A program made the translations under genes and the position numbers. Shown here piece by piece: positions 53,476-63,557 of a DNA stretch of 64,000 bases. Numbering within the stretch: position 1 is the first letter of the stretch; the number at the start of each line of letters is the position of its first letter. Origin of the DNA: Deltaproteobacteria bacterium (GTDB taxonomy: Bacteria > Desulfobacterota > Desulfuromonadia > Geobacterales > Pseudopelobacteraceae); contig JAFLLC010000072.1 of the NCBI GenBank assembly GCA_019162745.1, positions 7,647 to 71,646 of the forward strand. The letters are read 5' to 3'. The notes under the pieces were generated by a model, which was given only the letters and a program-made list of their open reading frames with translations, made no database searches and had not been told where the DNA came from.

Positions 53476-55926
53476 ATGAAAACAGATATATGTCTCATAT
53501 TAATATTACTCTGCCTTGCGCCTTCTGTACCACCGGCATTAGCGGCATCACACACAATTACACCTTGGCGGGGAAATAAACCAGCGGCCGTGAGTCTCAC
53601 TTTTGACGACGGTTATTCTTCGCAATATACTTTTGTTTTACCCTCCATTAATGAACGGGGCTTCAAGGGCACGTTTTTTATATTCACTGACTTTGTTGAT
53701 TACTTTAACGGCTGGAATTGGTGGAAAGAAGCAGCAAGCAAGGGCCATGAGATAGCTAGTCATACCAAAACACATCCCTATCTGACTGCGCTTCCTTTGA
53801 GTGAAGCCGAGTATGAAATCAGCATGTCAAAGGCGCTGATAGATGCGAACATACCCAGCCAGAAATGTTTTACCTTTGCGTATCCGTATGGTGACGTCAA
53901 CACTGTAGTGAAGGCTTTGGTTCAGAAGTATTATATAGGTGCGCGTGGGACAGGCGCGGTGCTGAATGACTCTTTGACAGATACCCACAATGAGAACGCT
54001 TATGATGTGATCGGCTATACTGTTTTGCAGATGAAGAATTTGACTGATCTGGCGGTAAGCCAGAAGAAGTGGCTGATCCCCTGTTTCCACAGCTTCAGCC
54101 CCGGAGAATACGGGGGATGGACCTCAGATCAGTTACTCGCCTACCTGGACTACCTGAAGGGCAGGTCGGATCTGTGGATCACACCATTTGGGACAGCGAT
54201 CAAGTATATAAAAGAGCGTGGTGCGGCAACGGTGAGCGTTTCAACACAAACCAGTGACATGATAACATTGAATCTGACCGATACTCTGGACAATGCCATA
54301 TTTGATTGCCCACTGACTTTGAGAAGCGAGGTGCCGACAAGCTGGACAAGTGTGAAGGTGCAGCAGGGAACAACAGTCACAGCCCGGGTGCCTGTCGCTG
54401 AGGGGAGCTCATGGGTTGTCTATTACGATGCAACCCCCGATAAAGGGATCATTACCCTGACTTCTGGAGCCGTTAGTTTACAACTAATTGCAGTCAACGA
54501 CAGTTACGGCACTACCATGAATATTACACTGGACCAGGCGACTCCGGGTGTTCTGAGTAACGACACTTCTCCCGAAGGTATGATCATGACCGCTCAACTG
54601 GTGAACGGCCCCTCCCATGGCACCATTACTCTTAATAGTAACGGCTCGTTTGTCTATGCTCCGATTTCGAACTATGTGGGAAGCGACAGCTTCACCTACC
54701 GTGTCAGCGATGGTACAACAAACAGTAATATTGCTACCGTGGCCATTTCGGTTACATCAACCAGTGGGGTACTGTTTTCAGATGACTTCACACGAACTCC
54801 AGGTGCCCCTAACCCTTTATCCCCATGGACCAACGGCCTAGGTTCGTGGGCAACAACCACCGGCGTATTGCAAGGTTCCGGATCGCTATTTTCATATAGC
54901 CAAATATATTATGCACCTACTCCTTTTTGGGATAATTATGCAGTGGAGGGGCGATTCCAGTTTCCAACTACAGCCTTTGGCGGGGGCATCGGTTGTCGAG
55001 TAAATCCGGCTACTGGCGCCCAGTACAGTGTATGGATTTTCCCGGATAATTCAGAGGGTGGAGGCAATGTATTGAAGTTGGGGAAAATGTGGGACTGGAC
55101 AACATTTAGCGGTACTCCGATGGCCGAGGCCAGTCTCCCGAGCGTTGGCACGGGTTGGCATACGCTTAAAATGGTCTGTAATGGCAACCGGATCCAGGTT
55201 TTTTACGACGGGATATCAAAAATCGATGTCACCGACAACAACTACGATTCACTGGCAGCGTATTTAAGCGGGGGGGTCGGTGCGGCTATGTTGACATTGA
55301 ATACCGCATATACCATGTCAGCTGACAACGTGGTGGTGAACAGTTTGAACATTAACTTACCCCCTGTAGCGGTTAACGACAGTTACAATATTACCGCAAA
55401 TATCCCTCTTGATTTTGCTGCTCCTGGGGTACTGAGTAACGACAGCGATTCCGAAGGTGTGGCCCTGACAGTGCAACTGGTGAGTGGTCCGTCTCATGGT
55501 ACCATCGTACTCAACAGCAACGGTTCTTTTGTCTACACCCCGGCAGCGGGCTATGTAGGCAGCGATAGCTTTACGTACAGGGCAAACGATGGGACATACA
55601 GCAGTAATGTTGCAACAGTCACAATTACTGTTGTGCCGGCGCTGGCATTAAGTTCGCTTTTGCTTAACCCGACTAGTGTTAGGGGCGGTACGACCTCCAT
55701 GGGTACTGTGACATTAAGCGGTCCTGCGCCGGGTGGCGGTGTGGTGGTGTCGTTAAGCGACAATTCATCATCAGCAACTGTTCCTGTAAATGCCACTGTA
55801 CCGGCTGGAAACACAAGCGCCACATTCAAAATTTCAACCACAGTAGTGACTCGGAATAGATCAGCCACTATTACAGCAGTTTATGGCGGTGTGACCAAAA
55901 GTGCCATATTGACAATTACCCGATAA
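53476..55926 (+). CDS. Secreted polysaccharide deacetylase with cadherin-like, LamG-like and Ig-like modules
   Basis: 816 aa. Signal peptide to LALAASH. NodB-type deacetylase domain (about 32-255) with LTFDDGYSS (metal and base Asp), SHTKTHP (metal His pair), FAYPYGD and LIPCFHSF, so the catalytic set looks complete. A beta-rich linker (about 255-335), cadherin-like module (336-429), LamG-like copy 3 (433-625), cadherin-like module (629-721) and an Ig-like domain (722-816) follow. The non-catalytic modules are shared with the preceding gene, 137 bp upstream, so both were built from one module pool. Likely deacetylates the exported glycan outside the cell. No sorting tail. Confidence 0.87.
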   Translation: MKTDICLILILLCLAPSVPPALAASHTITPWRGNKPAAVSLTFDDGYSSQYTFVLPSINERGFKGTFFIFTDFVDYFNGWNWWKEAASKGHEIASHTKTHPYLTALPLSEAEYEISMSKALIDANIPSQKCFTFAYPYGDVNTVVKALVQKYYIGARGTGAVLNDSLTDTHNENAYDVIGYTVLQMKNLTDLAVSQKKWLIPCFHSFSPGEYGGWTSDQLLAYLDYLKGRSDLWITPFGTAIKYIKERGAATVSVSTQTSDMITLNLTDTLDNAIFDCPLTLRSEVPTSWTSVKVQQGTTVTARVPVAEGSSWVVYYDATPDKGIITLTSGAVSLQLIAVNDSYGTTMNITLDQATPGVLSNDTSPEGMIMTAQLVNGPSHGTITLNSNGSFVYAPISNYVGSDSFTYRVSDGTTNSNIATVAISVTSTSGVLFSDDFTRTPGAPNPLSPWTNGLGSWATTTGVLQGSGSLFSYSQIYYAPTPFWDNYAVEGRFQFPTTAFGGGIGCRVNPATGAQYSVWIFPDNSEGGGNVLKLGKMWDWTTFSGTPMAEASLPSVGTGWHTLKMVCNGNRIQVFYDGISKIDVTDNNYDSLAAYLSGGVGAAMLTLNTAYTMSADNVVVNSLNINLPPVAVNDSYNITANIPLDFAAPGVLSNDSDSEGVALTVQLVSGPSHGTIVLNSNGSFVYTPAAGYVGSDSFTYRANDGTYSSNVATVTITVVPALALSSLLLNPTSVRGGTTSMGTVTLSGPAPGGGVVVSLSDNSSSATVPVNATVPAGNTSATFKISTTVVTRNRSATITAVYGGVTKSAILTITR
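54772..55350 (+). repeat. LamG-like module, copy 3 (in a different gene)
   Basis: Third copy of the 51582 module; shares stretches such as TTTGGCGGGGGCATCGGTTG with the first two. Confidence 0.85.
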
Positions 55927-55927
55927 T

Positions 55928-55978
55928 TATCCTGCAAAACCTCCGCGGCATTAAAGATATCGGTAGTTTTGCAGGATA
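55928..55978 (+). terminator. 13-bp perfect inverted repeat after the deacetylase gene
   Basis: TATCCTGCAAAAC and GTTTTGCAGGATA around a 25-nt centre containing CCGCGG, a few bases after the stop codon. No T-run follows (ACCCTATTTG), so it may be a weak or Rho-assisted transcript end or an mRNA-stabilising stem. Confidence 0.5.
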
Positions 55979-56103
55979 CCCTATTTGTAACACGCGCCTA
56001 ATTTTTAACATTGTTCTTTCTTCCTCGCAAATCCGGCGCTAAAGCCAACCTACCCGCGTCTCACTAATATTATCTTACTCTGCCCTAACACACACTAAGT
56101 GTC

Positions 56104-56159
56104 TAATATACCGTTTTATATGATAAATACAGATTTATACTTTTGGCATAATTCATGAT
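56104..56159 (+). promoter_or_regulatory. Promoter-like element B (shared with 44691-44746)
   Basis: TAATATACCGTTTT, then 26 bp later TTGGCATAATT, matching element A in both blocks and in spacing (36 of 56 bases identical in my hand alignment). About 100 bp before the ATG at 56258. Confidence 0.4.
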
Positions 56160-56257
56160 TAATAATTTAGCAGCATATACCATTATCAGTCCTATTGTTG
56201 CGTCGTCATGATTGTGATGAGATGCCTGAAAGTGAATTGTGTGAGTGGAGGCATGTG

Positions 56258-57520
56258 ATGAAAAAATCTATTGATGATCTGGCTATCTTTGGCGGATCTC
56301 CCTCTTTTCAAGAGCCGCTTCATGTTGGACGTCCTAATTTCGGCGACCGGTCGAGATTGTTTGAGCGTATCAATGACATGCTGGACAGAAAGTGGCTCAG
56401 CAATAATGGGCCTTACGTACAGGAGTTTGAACGGAGAGTTGCCGATATGATCGGTGTTAAACAGTGCATTGCTCTATGCAACGGTACGATTGCGCTGGAG
56501 ATAGCCATCCGGGCACTTGAATTAAAAGGTGAAGTCATTCTCCCTTCATTTACCTTTGTGGCTACCGCACATGCGCTGCAATGGCAGGAGATAACACCGG
56601 TCTTCTGCGATATTGATCCAAACACACATACTATTGATCCTGCCTGCATAGAAAAGATGATCACACCCCGGACAACAGGAATTATCGGAGTGAATGTTTG
56701 GGGGCGCCCTTGTGACATAGAAGCAATAGAAAAAATCGCCGCTGAGCATCATTTGAAGCTGCTCTTTGATTCCGCTCACGGATTTGGCTGCTCCGCTAAA
56801 GGTAAAATGCTTGGCGGCTTCGGAAATGCTGAAATATTCAGTTTTCATCCAACAAAGTTTTTTAACACATCCGAAGGTGGTGCGATAGTTACCAATGATG
56901 ATGCTTTGGCCAAGAAAATACGACTGATGAAGAATTTCGGGTTCTCCGGATATGACAATGTTGTCTATGTAGGAACAAATGGAAAGATGAACGAATTCTC
57001 AGCGCTTACCGGCCTGACAAATTTCGAAAGCATTGATAGATTTATTTCAGTAAACAGCATGAATTATGATTCATACAGGTGTGAACTCAACCATATACCA
57101 GGGATAAGTCTGATTCAATACGACAAACAGGAAAAATGCAATTTTCAATATATCGTCCTTGAAATAGATGAAGCCAACACCGTTCTTTCGAGAGATCAGC
57201 TCGTGGACATTTTATGTGCTGAGAATATTCTTGCCAGACGTTACTTCTATCCCGGATGTCACAAAATGGAACCGTACCGTTCTTATTTTCCACATGCAGG
57301 GCTGATGCTGCCGGAAACAGAGAAGCTTACAAAGCGTGTGCTTTCTCTACCTACAGGCACTGCTGTCAGCTCAGATGAGATTCAAAAAATATGTCAGATA
57401 ATAAGATTATCGGTATCAGATGGTTACGAAACAACTAAACGGATGCAAGGGAAATTTATTGTGGAACCGCCTAGTGATGCACACAGCTTTAAAAATCTGC
57501 CGATCATGGCCTCAGCATAG
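56258..57520 (+). CDS. DegT/DnrJ/EryC1-family sugar aminotransferase
   Basis: 420 aa, PLP-dependent. Typical opening IFGGSPSFQEPLHVGRPNFGD, the active-site Lys in FHPTKFFNTSEGG, and LSNNGPYVQEFER / CIALCNGTIALEIA. It converts a keto-sugar nucleotide to an amino sugar. ATG at 56258 is 6 nt after GGAGG; longer in-frame starts lack one. No matching dehydratase or 4-keto producer is in the window. The C-terminal 30 residues after IIRLSVSDG are an unrelated-looking tail. The amino sugar could be the acceptor for the PglD-like or GNAT acyltransferase (inference). Confidence 0.9.
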   Translation: MKKSIDDLAIFGGSPSFQEPLHVGRPNFGDRSRLFERINDMLDRKWLSNNGPYVQEFERRVADMIGVKQCIALCNGTIALEIAIRALELKGEVILPSFTFVATAHALQWQEITPVFCDIDPNTHTIDPACIEKMITPRTTGIIGVNVWGRPCDIEAIEKIAAEHHLKLLFDSAHGFGCSAKGKMLGGFGNAEIFSFHPTKFFNTSEGGAIVTNDDALAKKIRLMKNFGFSGYDNVVYVGTNGKMNEFSALTGLTNFESIDRFISVNSMNYDSYRCELNHIPGISLIQYDKQEKCNFQYIVLEIDEANTVLSRDQLVDILCAENILARRYFYPGCHKMEPYRSYFPHAGLMLPETEKLTKRVLSLPTGTAVSSDEIQKICQIIRLSVSDGYETTKRMQGKFIVEPPSDAHSFKNLPIMASA

Positions 57521-57603
57521 AACCAATACGAATATTTGGCCGACGACCGTGGGAAAAGTTTTCAGAACGGAAATGACCATGAATCTTCATTAAAAGAGGC
57601 GAT

Positions 57604-58641
57604 ATGAAAGTAAGCGTAGCAATCGTTACGTACAATCATGAAAAATATATTGCGAAAGCTCTCGATACCGTTCTGATGCAGAGGGTCAGCTTTGAGTACG
57701 AAATCATAATCGGCGAAGATTGCTCGACAGATAATACCCGGAATATCGTAACCACATACAAAGCACGATACCCGGATAAGGTCAGACTGTTTTTGAATGA
57801 AAGAAATCTGGGCATGCACGCTAACGGTGCTCAGGTTTTACAGGCGTGCGAGGGTGAATATATTGCCATGCTTGACGGCGACGATTATTGGACTTCGCCG
57901 GAAAAACTGCAGAAGCAGGTGAATTATCTCGACAGCCATCCCGAATGTTCAGCCTGTTTTCATGACGCCCTGATTATCCCGGATGACCGGAGCGATGAGC
58001 CGTTGCATTATCGCGCAAAGCAAAAAGAGTTCTCAACCGTGGAGGATTTGTTGCTAGACAACTTTATTCCGACTGCCGCTGTGATGTTTCGCCGCGGGTT
58101 GATAGAAAGTGTGCCTGGCTGGGCAAAAACGTTAAAAATGGGCGATTGGGTCATTCATATTCTGAATGCTCTTCATGGCCCGGTTGGCTACATCGATGAA
58201 ACAATGTCCGTGTATGTCGTTCATCGTGGCGGCGTATGGTCTATGAAAACCTGGCAGGAGCATACCATGGCGATGATTGAACTGTTTGAAGCTCTGGACA
58301 GACACCTGGAGCCAAAATATACGAGTAGTACAAGACAAATTTTACGTTGGAGGTATTTCGATGCTTCTGTCAAGTACGAACAATTAGGCGAGATGGCATG
58401 CGCCAGGTCTTTTGCGGTGAAGGCCTTTGTAAAGCATTTATTGATATTTAGTGAGCAACTTTTTTGTTGGAAGAGAACGGAGTCAAATGTATTACCGACT
58501 TATATGACGTCAGTGAAGGGTGCATGTCTGTTTAAATCATTGTTGAGATTATGCGTAGTTCCTGTGATGCGAACATATTTTCCGCTCCCTCTGTACAAGT
58601 TTATGGGTGCCATTGCCAGGAAGCTTGATTTGGGGCTTTAG
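57604..58641 (+). CDS. GT2 glycosyltransferase
   Basis: 345 aa, GT-A fold. VAIVTYNHEKYI opening, GEDCSTDNT in place of the common DDGS motif, and the metal-binding MLDGDDYW. No TM helix is evident, although the C-terminal 60 residues are basic and hydrophobic (LFKSLLRLCVVPVMRTYFPL) and may attach it to the membrane. GAGGCGAT precedes the ATG. Adds a sugar to the growing lipid-linked glycan; donor unknown. Confidence 0.9.
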   Translation: MKVSVAIVTYNHEKYIAKALDTVLMQRVSFEYEIIIGEDCSTDNTRNIVTTYKARYPDKVRLFLNERNLGMHANGAQVLQACEGEYIAMLDGDDYWTSPEKLQKQVNYLDSHPECSACFHDALIIPDDRSDEPLHYRAKQKEFSTVEDLLLDNFIPTAAVMFRRGLIESVPGWAKTLKMGDWVIHILNALHGPVGYIDETMSVYVVHRGGVWSMKTWQEHTMAMIELFEALDRHLEPKYTSSTRQILRWRYFDASVKYEQLGEMACARSFAVKAFVKHLLIFSEQLFCWKRTESNVLPTYMTSVKGACLFKSLLRLCVVPVMRTYFPLPLYKFMGAIARKLDLGL

Positions 58642-58686
58642 AGATAATCCGGGTATTGCTGCAGTGTGTCCTGGAGGTAATTTAAA

Positions 58687-59598
58687 ATGCAGGAATTACC
58701 GTTGGTAAGTATCATTATCCCAACCTACAACAATAACCCGGTGGTATGTCAGGCTATTGATTGTTCGCTGAATCAGACCTACGGGAATTTGGAAATAATA
58801 GTTGTTGACGATGGGTCCACTGACAATACAGAGCAATTGCTGAATGAAAAATATAAAGGGAGAATTATTTACGTACACCAGAAAAATAGAGGGCCTGGGA
58901 GTGCCAGAAATACAGGGATAAGGCACTCATCAGGGAAATATGTACAGTTCCTTGATGCCGATGATCTGCTCGACCCGGACAAGATACGCATCCAGATAAC
59001 GGGCTTGAGAAAAATCTCCGGAAAGGCGTTGAGTTACTGCGATTATGTCCGTTGCGACATGGATGATGTCACGGTGGCGTATGGCCGCACCAGTCCGGTA
59101 TTGCAGAATAAATCCCCTTTTGATGACATTTTGATGAAATGGGAGACGCAGTTGTGCATCCCGATGCACTGTTTTATCTTCGATGCGGTGTTTTTCAAGG
59201 AATGCGGCATAGCATTCGATGAAAGTCTGCCTGCTAACGAGGACTGGGAGTGTTGGATGAACATCTTTGCCCTTTCCCCCATGGTTGATTTTGTCGACAG
59301 GGTCCTGGCCAGTTATCGCGTAAGGGAAAATTCCAGATGTGCTGACAGGCTGAAGATGAGAAACAGCCATATTATGGCGATAGATATGCAGATCAAAAAG
59401 AACCGATTTAAGAGAGATGTTGTTGAAAAACTTGAAATAAGGAAAAAACAAATTATGCACATCTATAGGGATGTGCGTTTGATGGCCAGGATAATAAAAG
59501 TGTTTCCTCCGGTTGTGAAAAAACTGTGCAGTGAAATTATCCCTTGGAGAATTCAAAAGAACTTCGATTTACATGAATGCTTTATGGCAAGGGATTGA
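58687..59598 (+). CDS. GT2 glycosyltransferase
   Basis: 303 aa, GT-A fold: VSIIIPTYNNNPVV, VVDDGSTDNTEQLL, GPGSARNTGIRHS and the metal motif FLDADDLLDPD. The likely catalytic-base region is PANEDWECWM. A basic C-terminal tail (KVFPPVVKKLCSEIIPWRIQ) may bind membrane. Preceded by GGAGG, 45 bp after the previous transferase, in the same run of assembly genes. Sugar unknown. Confidence 0.9.
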   Translation: MQELPLVSIIIPTYNNNPVVCQAIDCSLNQTYGNLEIIVVDDGSTDNTEQLLNEKYKGRIIYVHQKNRGPGSARNTGIRHSSGKYVQFLDADDLLDPDKIRIQITGLRKISGKALSYCDYVRCDMDDVTVAYGRTSPVLQNKSPFDDILMKWETQLCIPMHCFIFDAVFFKECGIAFDESLPANEDWECWMNIFALSPMVDFVDRVLASYRVRENSRCADRLKMRNSHIMAIDMQIKKNRFKRDVVEKLEIRKKQIMHIYRDVRLMARIIKVFPPVVKKLCSEIIPWRIQKNFDLHECFMARD

Positions 59599-59713
59599 AA
59601 AGGACATGAAGAGGCAGGCGTTGAAATAACGATGATGTGCCATGGAGACACAATAAACAATGTAACAAATACAATATGATGTAAAAAAAATTTGCGGCGT
59701 TAGGAGTTTTTTT

Positions 59714-60781
59714 ATGGCCCGATTGATTGCTTTCTATCTCCCGCAATATCATCCGATTCCGGAGAATGACGAGTGGTGGGGTAAGGGTTTCACAGAGTGG
59801 ACAAACGTCGGAAAAGCGAAACCGCTGTTCCGGGGGCACTATCAGCCCCATGTCCCTGCCGACCTGGGTTATTATGACCTCAGGGTGCCTGAAACAAGAT
59901 CCGCACAAGCTGAAATGGCGAGAGAATACGGCATTGAGGCATTCTGCTACTATCACTACTGGTTTGCCGGAAAGAGAATACTGGAACGACCTTTCACCGA
60001 AGTTCTGCGCTCAGGACAACCTAATTTTCCCTTTTGCCTGTGCTGGGCAAATGGGACATGGACTGGCATATGGCATGGTTGTCCGAATAAAGTACTTATA
60101 GAGCAAACCTATCCCGGCTATGATGACCATCGTGCTCACTTTTACGAGTTATTGCCGGCATTCTTGGACAAACGTTATGTAACTGTAGATGGTAAACCAC
60201 TGTTGTTGATTTATCAGCCTAATGAAATTCCTGATGTTCATAAGGTTTTGGACTTCTGGAGGGGCATGGCGGTGAATGCCGGGCTGCCAGATCTGCATAT
60301 GGTGGCGATCTTACATAGAGACAAATCCTGGAATCCCCAACAGCATGGATTCGATGCAGCAGTTAGGCAAGATCTTCCGCGGCCTAGGTGGGTAGATGTG
60401 CCATCGCGTCGGCCTATTACAAAGATTATTGATTTATTAAATGACAAATGCGGCAAGCCTACAATTTATCGTTACGAGGACATGCTGTTGAAAATGCTTC
60501 CTGACAAAGTTTCGAGTATCGAAAATTACCTCTGCTTAATCCCAAACTGGGATAATACACCTCGAAGCGGACATAATGGTCTTGTGTTGCAAGGATCCAC
60601 TCCTGAATTGTTTAGAGTTCAAGTAAAGAAGGCGCTAGAAATAATGAAAGATGTTCCCGTGGAGCACAAAGTTATTTTTGTTAAGTCATGGAATGAATGG
60701 GCAGAGGGAAATTACCTTGAGCCGGACCATAAATTTGGGAGGGGTTATCTTGAAGTTATTCGTGATGAAGTATTTAGGTGA
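59714..60781 (+). CDS. WbsX-like glycosyltransferase/hydrolase-fold protein
   Basis: 355 aa. Opening LIAFYLPQYHPIPENDEWWG, GFTEWTNVGKAKPLF, YYHYWFAGKRILERPF, FCLCWANGTWT and the C-terminal SWNEWAEGNYLEPD are the signature of the WbsX family (glycoside hydrolase 99-like TIM barrel) found in O-antigen and capsule loci. Whether the family transfers or cleaves glycosidic bonds is not settled. No signal peptide. AGGAG with an A/T-rich spacer before the ATG. The gap of 115 bp before it and lower GC suggest a separate acquisition (weak). Confidence 0.88.
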   Translation: MARLIAFYLPQYHPIPENDEWWGKGFTEWTNVGKAKPLFRGHYQPHVPADLGYYDLRVPETRSAQAEMAREYGIEAFCYYHYWFAGKRILERPFTEVLRSGQPNFPFCLCWANGTWTGIWHGCPNKVLIEQTYPGYDDHRAHFYELLPAFLDKRYVTVDGKPLLLIYQPNEIPDVHKVLDFWRGMAVNAGLPDLHMVAILHRDKSWNPQQHGFDAAVRQDLPRPRWVDVPSRRPITKIIDLLNDKCGKPTIYRYEDMLLKMLPDKVSSIENYLCLIPNWDNTPRSGHNGLVLQGSTPELFRVQVKKALEIMKDVPVEHKVIFVKSWNEWAEGNYLEPDHKFGRGYLEVIRDEVFR

Positions 60782-60872
60782 GTTGGTAGATTTGGTAGAG
60801 TAAATGGCATAGCTATGGATATCAGCATCGTTAGTGTAAATACAACAAAATCGTTATCCAAGGAAAATAGTA

Positions 60873-62201
60873 ATGAAAATATTTTCAAGATTAATTAATG
60901 AGATATACGAATGCTGCTCTTTTGCGCTGAGACTTGCTATCGATGTGTGCCGGCGAGTCAAGAAGCCGATTACTCGGATTCGCCGTGCGGCCATAGTAAC
61001 ACGCAAAGACTTGTTTCCTGTAAATCATGGCGGTGCTGTCAAAATAGTGCAAACTGCCAAATCCTTATCTCATCATTACGATGAAGTTCTTGTCATTACC
61101 CAATCCTGCTATAATTACTATGTGTTCAGTAAGGGCGAAGTCCATCAACATACTTATCCTTTGATAGCGAGATGGGCTTTCAAAGTACAATCAATAGATC
61201 ATAATCGATTGCTCCGCTCAACGGGATTTCCTAAGTGTGAGCAATGGATGACCCTGCCTTTTTTTGACAGTAATTTTAAATTCCGAGTTCTGTATCTTGC
61301 CGTTCAGCGTTCATTCGAGGTTATGCAGGCAGAGTTTTCCCCATTCGTATATGCTTGTGATTGGGCCTCCAGAGTTTATCCCGATCTTTCCAGAATCGCT
61401 GTTGAGCACAATATCGAATTCATGCGGATAGGCGCAACCTACAATCTTTCCGCTTCCGACATTCAAAAAATGAAGAAATTTGAGATTAAAGCATGTAGAT
61501 CCTGTGATCGTGTAGTGGCCGTTTCTGAAGTGGATAGAGACGCATTGATTCAGAATGGCGTTGAAGCCTCACGAATGTCCGTTATCCCATTAGGTGTGGA
61601 TTTATCAGAGTACAAGAACCTGGATATTGAAGCGGTCAGTGCCATCCGACAGGAATATGGCTTTCTCCCTGATGATTTCATCATTATGTTCCATGGTGTT
61701 CTTTGTTATAAACCCAACTATGATGCAGTTCGCCTGCTTGCACAGGAAATCATGCCCCGTCTCCGCTCCATGGGATGTTCTGCCAAATGTCTCTTGGTCG
61801 GCAGATATCCATCAACTGAATTTGCAGCCAGCGATATCATCCTGACAGGAGCAGTGGACAGGCTTTCTCCTTTTATTCAGGCGGCCGATGTTGCAGTGGT
61901 CCCCTTGCTTGATGGAGGTGGCACCAGATTGAAAATATTGGAATACTTTGCCGCCGGTGTCCCTGTAATATCAACAGCCAAGGGGGCGGAAGGAATCAAA
62001 GCTGAATCTGGTAAAGATATCCTCATTGAAGACTCAATGGATGGCATTGCCGGACTAATCAATGAATTACGAGCCAATACTGCGATACGTCGCACCATAA
62101 GTAATAATGCTCGTCAGTTTGTACAAAACTTCGGATGGGATCGATTGGCTGAAGACTATTGTCTCCTTTATACAGAAGTAATGCAGTCAAAATTTATTTA
62201 A
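60873..62201 (+). CDS. GT4-family glycosyltransferase
   Basis: 442 aa, GT-B fold. A basic N-terminal region (about 1-45), then the acceptor-side Rossmann start AIVTRKDLFPVNHGGAV. The donor-binding half has MFHGVLCYKPNYDAV, LVGRYPSTEF and the nucleotide-sugar motif GGGTRLKILEYFAAGVPV with STAKGAEGI. Similar in layout to the next GT4 gene, and to the exosortase-A-associated GT group (TIGR03087 type), which I cannot confirm by eye. Sugar unknown. Confidence 0.88.
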   Translation: MKIFSRLINEIYECCSFALRLAIDVCRRVKKPITRIRRAAIVTRKDLFPVNHGGAVKIVQTAKSLSHHYDEVLVITQSCYNYYVFSKGEVHQHTYPLIARWAFKVQSIDHNRLLRSTGFPKCEQWMTLPFFDSNFKFRVLYLAVQRSFEVMQAEFSPFVYACDWASRVYPDLSRIAVEHNIEFMRIGATYNLSASDIQKMKKFEIKACRSCDRVVAVSEVDRDALIQNGVEASRMSVIPLGVDLSEYKNLDIEAVSAIRQEYGFLPDDFIIMFHGVLCYKPNYDAVRLLAQEIMPRLRSMGCSAKCLLVGRYPSTEFAASDIILTGAVDRLSPFIQAADVAVVPLLDGGGTRLKILEYFAAGVPVISTAKGAEGIKAESGKDILIEDSMDGIAGLINELRANTAIRRTISNNARQFVQNFGWDRLAEDYCLLYTEVMQSKFI

Positions 62202-62308
62202 TGAGGCCAAGTTAGATCACATTCAAGGCTGAATTGTGAAAGCAGGTTATGCCAATGTGGCGTTCAGCTTATGCTGATTACTGATGATGTAAGCCAGGAA
62301 TATCACCC

Positions 62309-63508
62309 ATGACTCAAATCGGAAAAGAAAAAATTCTGGTAATTTCTCCCTCGGTACCGCGACCCGACATTAATTCAGGAGATTTGCGGCTCTACTCGAT
62401 CCTAGCAATACTGGCAAAGGAATATGAGGTGACTTTTGTTGCTTCCGGGTATGGTCCTGCAGATTCTGGCTATGTTGCGCTTCTTGAGCAGGGTGGCATT
62501 ACCGTCTATGCGAACAACTTTTCCCTGAAAAAGCTTCTGGAAACTAAAAAGTTCAGTCTTGCAATCCTCGAATTTTATTTCACCGCGGAATATTTTCTGG
62601 AACGGCTTAGAATCTTACATCCAGAATGCCGCGTGATTATTGATTCGGTTGATGTTCATTATCTCAGGTTAAAACGCAAGTACGATCTCACAAACGCTGA
62701 AACAGATCATGCCAATTACCTGAAAACTAAAGAGAGGGAGTTGAGCGTTTATCGTAAGGCAGATGCGGTGATAACCGTTACCAAGGATGATGCTGTCAAG
62801 CTTCTGGAAGAGCACTCTGACATAACATGTGAAGTTGTACCTAATATCCATGAATTATGTTTAAGCGACATCACACCTGAAAGTAATTCACTCATTTTTG
62901 TTGGCGGCTTTATCCATACCCCGAATATCGATGCGGTCCACTATTTTTGCCGTGACATTCTGCCGCTGATAAAAAATGTCAAACCTGACACACAGTTAAC
63001 CATTGTCGGCAGCAAACCGCCGGAGCAGATCCGGATGCTTGAAAGTGAACATATCAAAGTAACCGGTTATGTACCTGAAACCTCATCTTACCTGCATAGA
63101 AGCCATGTTTCTGTCGCACCACTCCGCTATGGAGCCGGGATGAAGGGGAAGATCGGAGAAGCCATGGCTCATGGCGTTCCCGTGGTGACAACGTCTGTCG
63201 GTGCGGAAGGTATGGGGTTGCTGCACCGCACAAATGCGATGATAGCCGATTCTCCGCAGGCGTTTGCCGCCGCTGTTCTGGAATTGCTGGATAACAGCAA
63301 TCTGCATGCAAGTATACGTGAAAATGCCATTCGGCTCATAGATGAGAACTACACGCCTGAGCAGATTGCAAAATGCATGACCAATGTTCTTGGAAATGTT
63401 TGTAACAGGAAGGCTAAACATATGAGCATTTTCGACAAAGCACTGTTTTTAAAGAACTATGTAATGGATTGTATTAAACCCAGGCAGCATTGCGCCGAGG
63501 TTGAATAG
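62309..63508 (+). CDS. GT4-family glycosyltransferase
   Basis: 399 aa, GT-B fold. VISPSVPRPDINSGDLRLY opening, FVGGFIHTPNIDAVHYF in the hinge region, and donor motif YGAGMKGKIGEAMAHGVPV with TTSVGAEGM. The C-terminal 30 residues (MSIFDKALFLKNYVMDCIK) look like an amphipathic membrane-association helix. 107 bp after the previous GT4; probably the same operon. Sugar unknown. Confidence 0.88.
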   Translation: MTQIGKEKILVISPSVPRPDINSGDLRLYSILAILAKEYEVTFVASGYGPADSGYVALLEQGGITVYANNFSLKKLLETKKFSLAILEFYFTAEYFLERLRILHPECRVIIDSVDVHYLRLKRKYDLTNAETDHANYLKTKERELSVYRKADAVITVTKDDAVKLLEEHSDITCEVVPNIHELCLSDITPESNSLIFVGGFIHTPNIDAVHYFCRDILPLIKNVKPDTQLTIVGSKPPEQIRMLESEHIKVTGYVPETSSYLHRSHVSVAPLRYGAGMKGKIGEAMAHGVPVVTTSVGAEGMGLLHRTNAMIADSPQAFAAAVLELLDNSNLHASIRENAIRLIDENYTPEQIAKCMTNVLGNVCNRKAKHMSIFDKALFLKNYVMDCIKPRQHCAEVE

Positions 63509-63557
63509 ATATCTGCGTCTAACCTTGTCGCCTGAATGCTGATGCAAGGAGTTGCCA

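Larger units (their letters stand above)
55927..56257. other. 331-bp intergenic region before the aminotransferase gene
   Basis: No gene seen. It holds a 13-bp perfect hairpin (55928-55978) and promoter-like element B (56104-56159). Confidence 0.55.
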
